A stretch of 64,000 nt of DNA from Micromussa lordhowensis (lineage: Eukaryota > Cnidaria > Anthozoa > Scleractinia > Lobophylliidae): assembly GCA_964020085.1 (NCBI GenBank), contig OZ026607.1, positions 5,795,779 to 5,859,778 on the forward strand, read 5' to 3'. The notes beneath the pieces are model-generated. The model was not told the origin of the DNA and searched no databases. It saw only the letters and a list, made by a program, of their open reading frames with translations. The position numbers and the translations under genes are program-made. Shown one piece after another: positions 59,346 to 64,000 of the stretch (position 1 is its first letter; each line of letters starts with the position of its first letter).

Positions 59346-60802
59346 TATTGGCACTTATAGTTATAAAACGATTTCGTGAGGAATACCACGGAATTTCCCA
59401 CTTGCCATTTGTATTTCTTGGTATACATGTTCGTCTAAAGGCTCGAGTGTATACCGAGAAAATACATGTGACAAGTAAGATATTCCATGCTATTGCACGA
59501 TAATTTGTACCTTGCCGAAACTGACAACTGAAGTCGACATACACTCAGTGCAAGGTGTACAACGACATCCCCGTATTTTGATTGGCTCTATTTCCTATGG
59601 CATAGTGTAAGTATAGGTGTACAAAGACAATACGATCCACTTCACATAACACTCCTTCTTCTTACACTAAATAAATGTAGAGACCAGACCAATGGGTTGC
59701 AACCCAAATCTCTCACCAGCCAACATCTCCCTCCCTCTCAGGAGGAAGATCAGAATATTGCACCTCTCTTGGGTAAAATGTCAACCAAAACTGTGAAGAG
59801 GCACTTTGTTAGTTTTTTTCCGCTTCAAGTACGTGCTTCCAATTGCGGGTAATTGCTCATTCTGGGAAAGGTTGAACAGCAAAGATATGTACTAGAAGTA
59901 TCGAACTAATAACTCCCAGCATTAGGATGGTAGAGCAGCGTAAAACAAAGCTGAGAGAACATGTCAGACTACTCATGCTAAAAAATATGCCAAATATTTA
60001 ATATTAAAAGGTTAAAAATATAACTACTTTCCTTATAATAACTGCAATATTCAACCTCACTTTTAAAACTGATGTAAATTTACATACGTATATAGCTACT
60101 GTCTGGTTTTGCTAAAACGTTGCCACAGAAATTTCACATGTAACTAATAGCCTTGAAACATCGTTTCCACAAATCCAGTCATATATCTAAACTTTCTCAA
60201 TTTGGTATTCTTTACTCCAGATATATAAGTGTTTTTTTTTCCAATTTGCGAAATATTCAAACTTTCAATTTAATTATTTTTTCGTGCCAGCCAGTTGGCT
60301 CGATAGTTTATCCAACACTTCTACCCAAATACGAACTACCACATTCTCAATTATTTAATGCTAGAGAAAATATTCCAGGAAATTCATCATAACTGCAACT
60401 GAATTCCATAGTGCCATTCAAAAGTCCTGTTTACGCCTGAGAAATGCCGTTTGATCAGCGGGAACTAATCTTGGTAGATACTGTTCTTATTCTTTTAGCC
60501 ATACCCTCTTCTTGGAATAGGTAATCATCCTTAGCGAAAAGCCTCGTTATAGGAATTTTTAAGCTTTAATTTTCTTGACCAAAATGCTTTCCAGTCATCT
60601 TTTGCTTGGCTTATCACCCACAAGGACGTAAAATATTTTAGAGAACGTAAAGTCGAGTAAAGCCGGGTTAAGGTAACATAGATGATATTGCTTAAGTTGC
60701 CGCGACATCCCACACGTATAACAAGTATAAGATAACATTTAGTTTTGAGTTTGCTTCCGAAATAAAAGAAGGGCACTGTTATTTTTGAACACTTTCGTTG
60801 AC
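59346..60802. other. Non-coding stretch upstream of the giant gene
   Basis: The promoter and first exon of the giant gene should lie here. I saw no convincing TATA box with a donor site and no coding region. Confidence 0.5.
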
Positions 60803-60985
60803 TTATCTTTCTTCGAGGCTTATTTCGAGTACCTTAACCGTGCAGTTACCGTCCTTTGAGTAGCAGTTTTCATTGACCAAATATACAAAGGTTAGCTTAC
60901 CTTGGACAATGAAGCGGAGTTCCTGTGCTGAGCCTCTGGTTTCAAGCTTTACCGTATTGATGCCAGCTGGCAGGTTATAACTTGG
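60803..60985 (-). CDS. Possible terminal exon of an unrecognised gene
   Basis: A minus-strand frame follows a weak aag acceptor and ends at TAA (60803-60805). It encodes SYNLPAGINTVKLETRGSAQ, then LRFIVQ, and ends with NENCYSKDGNCTVKV and an acidic tail. The pattern of alternating hydrophobic residues with a Cys pair suggests a beta-sandwich end, perhaps of a lectin or carbohydrate-binding type. A gtaagc donor at about 60899 could instead end the exon there. No upstream exon was found to 64000. Confidence 0.4.
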   Translation of the reverse strand, partial: PSYNLPAGINTVKLETRGSAQELRFIVQGKLTFVYLVNENCYSKDGNCTVKVLEISLEER

Positions 60986-61770
60986 CTTTCAAAATTTTTA
61001 GCTTTCAATGCCGTATTCAAAATGAGAAAAAAATCTATATTAAGGTCTCTTTTGGCGAATCAAAGTTCTTCTGTAAATAAAAATAGCTAGGGTCATTGTT
61101 AAACAAATGATAAAATGTCAATATTTTCAAACAACATCTTGTCACCTTAGCACGGAAAGCAGTGCTTCTTTCTACCTCCTTTTTCTTCCAGGCTCCAAGT
61201 AATTATTTGAAAAGAACAGATCCGTTGTTCTTGGAAGGGCGGTATTTTAGATCACAAATGCCCAAACTGTATGCCAACACGTACGAAAAATAAATTTCTA
61301 AACGGGACGAAAATTAATAACACGCCTTCTTGATATCATTTTACGTCTCTTATTTAAATTGTTTGTTTTAATGTCACTACGTTTTTTTTAAAAAAAGTGT
61401 GGAATAACGATTATTTTAAGCCACCTGAGGTAACAACAATTGGTCAAAATGGGGAGGTTCAAAAAATCGAGTGTTTCCTTACCAAGGAGGGAAAAAAATT
61501 CTTCCAATAATCGCAAGTTCGAAAAATCGATAATGTTACTGCAACCGTTACTTAACACGCTAAGATGTTTTGTCAACGGCCAATTTGCGTCTCTTTGGTA
61601 GTCAGATATAGTCAAGAAAGTTCTGAATTGAAAGGAAAAACTTGCCTAGTTGATCTTGAGTGTAGCTTTATTTCCCAACGTTAACTTAAAATTTTGATGC
61701 ATCTCTTTGGTGTACTACCGTTGGCCTTAAACTTGAACTTCAGGAACAATAGAACGATTGTTTGATTTAA

Positions 61771-61970
61771 CTTTTCTTGAAATTTTAATCATTAAGACAA
61801 ATGTTTCGCCCACTTACTCGCTCAAAACACATTTTTTCAGTAAGAAAATTACAAAAATTCCTTCCCCAGACTTTTCTTGAAATTGTTATCATGAAGACAA
61901 ATGTTTCTTCCACTAACTCGCTCAAAGAACATTTTTTCAGTAAGTAGATAACAGAATTCCTTCCCCAGAC
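61771..61970. repeat. Tandem duplication of 100 bp
   Basis: Two copies start with CTTTTCTTGAAAT and end with CCTTCCCCAGAC (61771-61870 and 61871-61970), with a few differences. Confidence 0.85.
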
Positions 61971-63149
61971 GTATAAAGCTATGCACCTGCTGTTTTCAAT
62001 TCTACAACTGCCAGTAAGTACTGACAGTTGTAACTGACAGCTGTCAGTTTTACGTACGACATTTACAAGTTTAGACCGGTCTTAGGGCAAACAAAGTCAA
62101 TTTTTTTTTTCTCTAACTTCTGGTATTAAATTCCTGCGTAGACTGTGCGTTGTTATTCTCTAAATGGTTACTTTAAAAAGCTTCATGCCAACATGGTGGC
62201 CAATGTTTCCAAACGCCAGTTTTTCCCAGTTTCAAGAGAACAAACTATTGTTAGTTGGAAAGTGGTTATCTAAAGTAACCACTAGCGATACCTTCTAATC
62301 TTGCGAGATGTATCAAAAGGGTTATTTCGCCCCATTTCGCATGTATTCCTCAACTGGCATGAAACGTTACTTTGAAACGTCAATTTCGCAATAGCCATTT
62401 TATTTCTCTTATTATTTTTTGATTATTAGTTCTTTTTTTGTCCTCCTGACAACCACGTTTATCAATAAAATTGCAAAACTGAGAGGATAATTCGTAGTAA
62501 AATTTGCCTAGTTCGCCTCACTTCGTCACCTAAGTTTGTCGTCTTTGTTAAAAATTGAGGTATTTGATTATATTTTTCGTAGATAACATTAGTCTAAAAT
62601 TTTACTCTAGAGATGCATCAATAGAAATGAAATTCCTGGGTGGTTGCATTAATACCAATTTTCAATTGTTTTAGCTGTCAAGTCCAATACTTTCAATTCC
62701 ACATTTCGTTTTATTGTTTGGCTTGTGAAAATAATAAGAATTAAATTTCTTGGAAGACTTAACGTCTGTTATTTTCGAAATGGTTAGCAGTCTTGTTCAG
62801 AGGGAAGCGGGGATGTCGCAGGGGCGAGAGCGCTCCCCTAACACCAACGTTACCCGGATTTGATACCGGCCCAATGCCATATGTGGGTTGAGTTTTGTTG
62901 TTGCTTCTTTCCTTTTCCCACTCTCCCACCATCCCACCCCATCCCGCGGGTGCTCCGAAACCAACTTTTTCTCAGCTACCCCTGGACAGAGAGCCTCTCT
63001 GAAAGTAGGGATTACCTAGGGAATAGGGAGCATGTAGGGGATTAGTTTCCTTGTACTTGGATCATCCTCGATCTCTTGACATGGTTCCTGTTGTAGGGGT
63101 GTTTTCCATTTATTCCCGATGTTAGGTTCCCGTCACGGGAATACCGAAA

Positions 63150-63560
63150 GGTGTTTAAGACCTCAAATATTCAAAACGTCAGCCCCTCCCCCCCCCCTCC
63201 GGCAATCCTAAGGGAGTTAGATATTTCGAGAGCTCGACAAATTTCGCATTCCAGGGCCAAAAATTGTCTTCAAATACCTTACCACTGGGTTATACAACGT
63301 GATCAAATGCCCCTACCCCTGGGACATTCATTGCAAAATGAGCAATGGAAACAAAGTACCCCTCGAACAAATATCCAAAACGTCAGCCCCCCCCCCCCCG
63401 GCAATCCTAAGGGAGTTAGATATTTCGAGAGCTCGACAAATTTCGCATTCCAGGGCCAAAAATTGTCTTCAAATACCTTACCACTGGGTTATACTACGTG
63501 ATGAAATGCCCCTACTCCTGGGACATTCATTGCAAAATGAGCAATGGAAACAAAGTACCC
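63150..63560. repeat. Tandem duplication of about 200 bp
   Basis: Both copies hold AACGTCAGCCCC, a C run, GGCAATCCTAAGGGAGTTAG and ATTGCAAAATGAGCAATGG. The length differs mainly in the C run. The open frames across it are shadows. Confidence 0.88.
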
Positions 63561-64000
63561 CTCAAACATCAGCTATTAACGTTCACTGCGCTTTAAGTAT
63601 TGGTTATACAGTTAACTCCTGCTTATACGCCCTGGGTTTATAAAACTTTGGAAGGGGTTTTGGGTTAGCTTAGTAATGGAGGAGCGGACGTAAATGAGCT
63701 ACAGCAGTGCTGATCGAAATACGTTTTCACAGACTGTTTTAAATTAAGTTTAAAACATCATAATAAATCGAATTTAGTTCACTTCAAACTAAAGGACAGT
63801 TTATATCCGAGGACGGGGCGGGGTAGGGGGGGGGGAGGGGGGCTTTATAATCGAAACTAATACTTGTTTACAGTTAGATGGGCCATTAACCGGAGAGGAT
63901 TATAAGTGAGGGGCTCATAAGTGGCAGTTTACGGTATATCATTAAAATATAAAATTAATTCAATATTCACAAGCGAAAGGGCTCTTATTTACCTTCAAAC

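Larger units (their letters stand above)
60986..64000. other. Right end without a supported gene
   Basis: It contains a 100-bp tandem duplication (61771-61970), a 200-bp tandem duplication (63150-63560) and G or C runs near 63185, 63395 and 63825. No exons were recognised on either strand. Confidence 0.5.

Noticed and set aside
1..64000. CRISPR array, bacterial operon or viral genome
   Set aside because: All repeats are eukaryotic in type, the genes are split by GT-AG introns, and no spacer-repeat pattern or ribosome binding sites were seen.

Overview
This is a stretch of animal nuclear DNA, most likely from a cnidarian and probably an anthozoan such as a coral or anemone. That placement is inferred from intron-rich metazoan gene structure, canonical GT-AG introns, many short fold-back and terminal-inverted-repeat elements, tRNA-derived SINEs, and LINE and Penelope-like fragments of the kind common in these genomes. 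The species cannot be named from the window.

Left part (about 5.4-29.3 kb, minus strand): one conserved gene, a puromycin-sensitive aminopeptidase (M1 zinc metallopeptidase, NPEPPS-like). I could place 21 coding exons whose phases all join. They include a 9-nt and a 13-nt microexon. The 9-nt exon is required to give the HEXXH-x18-E zinc site its correct spacing. The last part of the C-terminus was not found and probably lies beyond the left edge. The introns hold most of the mobile DNA: a 3.6 kb fold-back in intron 1, a terminal-inverted-repeat element filling most of intron 2, SINE-like fold-backs, a trinucleotide microsatellite and a strong local excess of the palindrome TACATGTA.

Middle (29.4-32.8 kb): no gene was found. 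It holds a dispersed repeat, a 540 bp inverted-repeat element, a tRNA-like SINE in a fold-back and an AT-rich minisatellite.

Right-centre (32.9-59.3 kb): two convergent genes that I do not recognise from any named family. They share a first-exon design and a repeated motif close to N-x-G-x-I-x-Q-x-G-x-N-x-G-x-I. The plus-strand gene (34.7-47.2 kb, 11 coding exons, 410 aa) encodes a signal peptide followed by short phase-1 exons. Most of these begin with a Lys-Arg dibasic site, as in a precursor cut into several peptides. The minus-strand gene (48.95-59.28 kb, 3 coding exons, about 2632 aa) encodes a signal peptide followed by a giant Gly/Asn/Gln-rich protein with about 20 near-identical 93-residue repeats. 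The motif resembles bacterial curlin repeats, so secreted amyloid-like or beta-solenoid proteins are a reasonable hypothesis. This locus is the best candidate in the window for an undescribed system.

Right end (59.3-64 kb): mostly non-coding, with one possible terminal exon of another minus-strand gene (60.8-61.0 kb) and two short tandem duplications.
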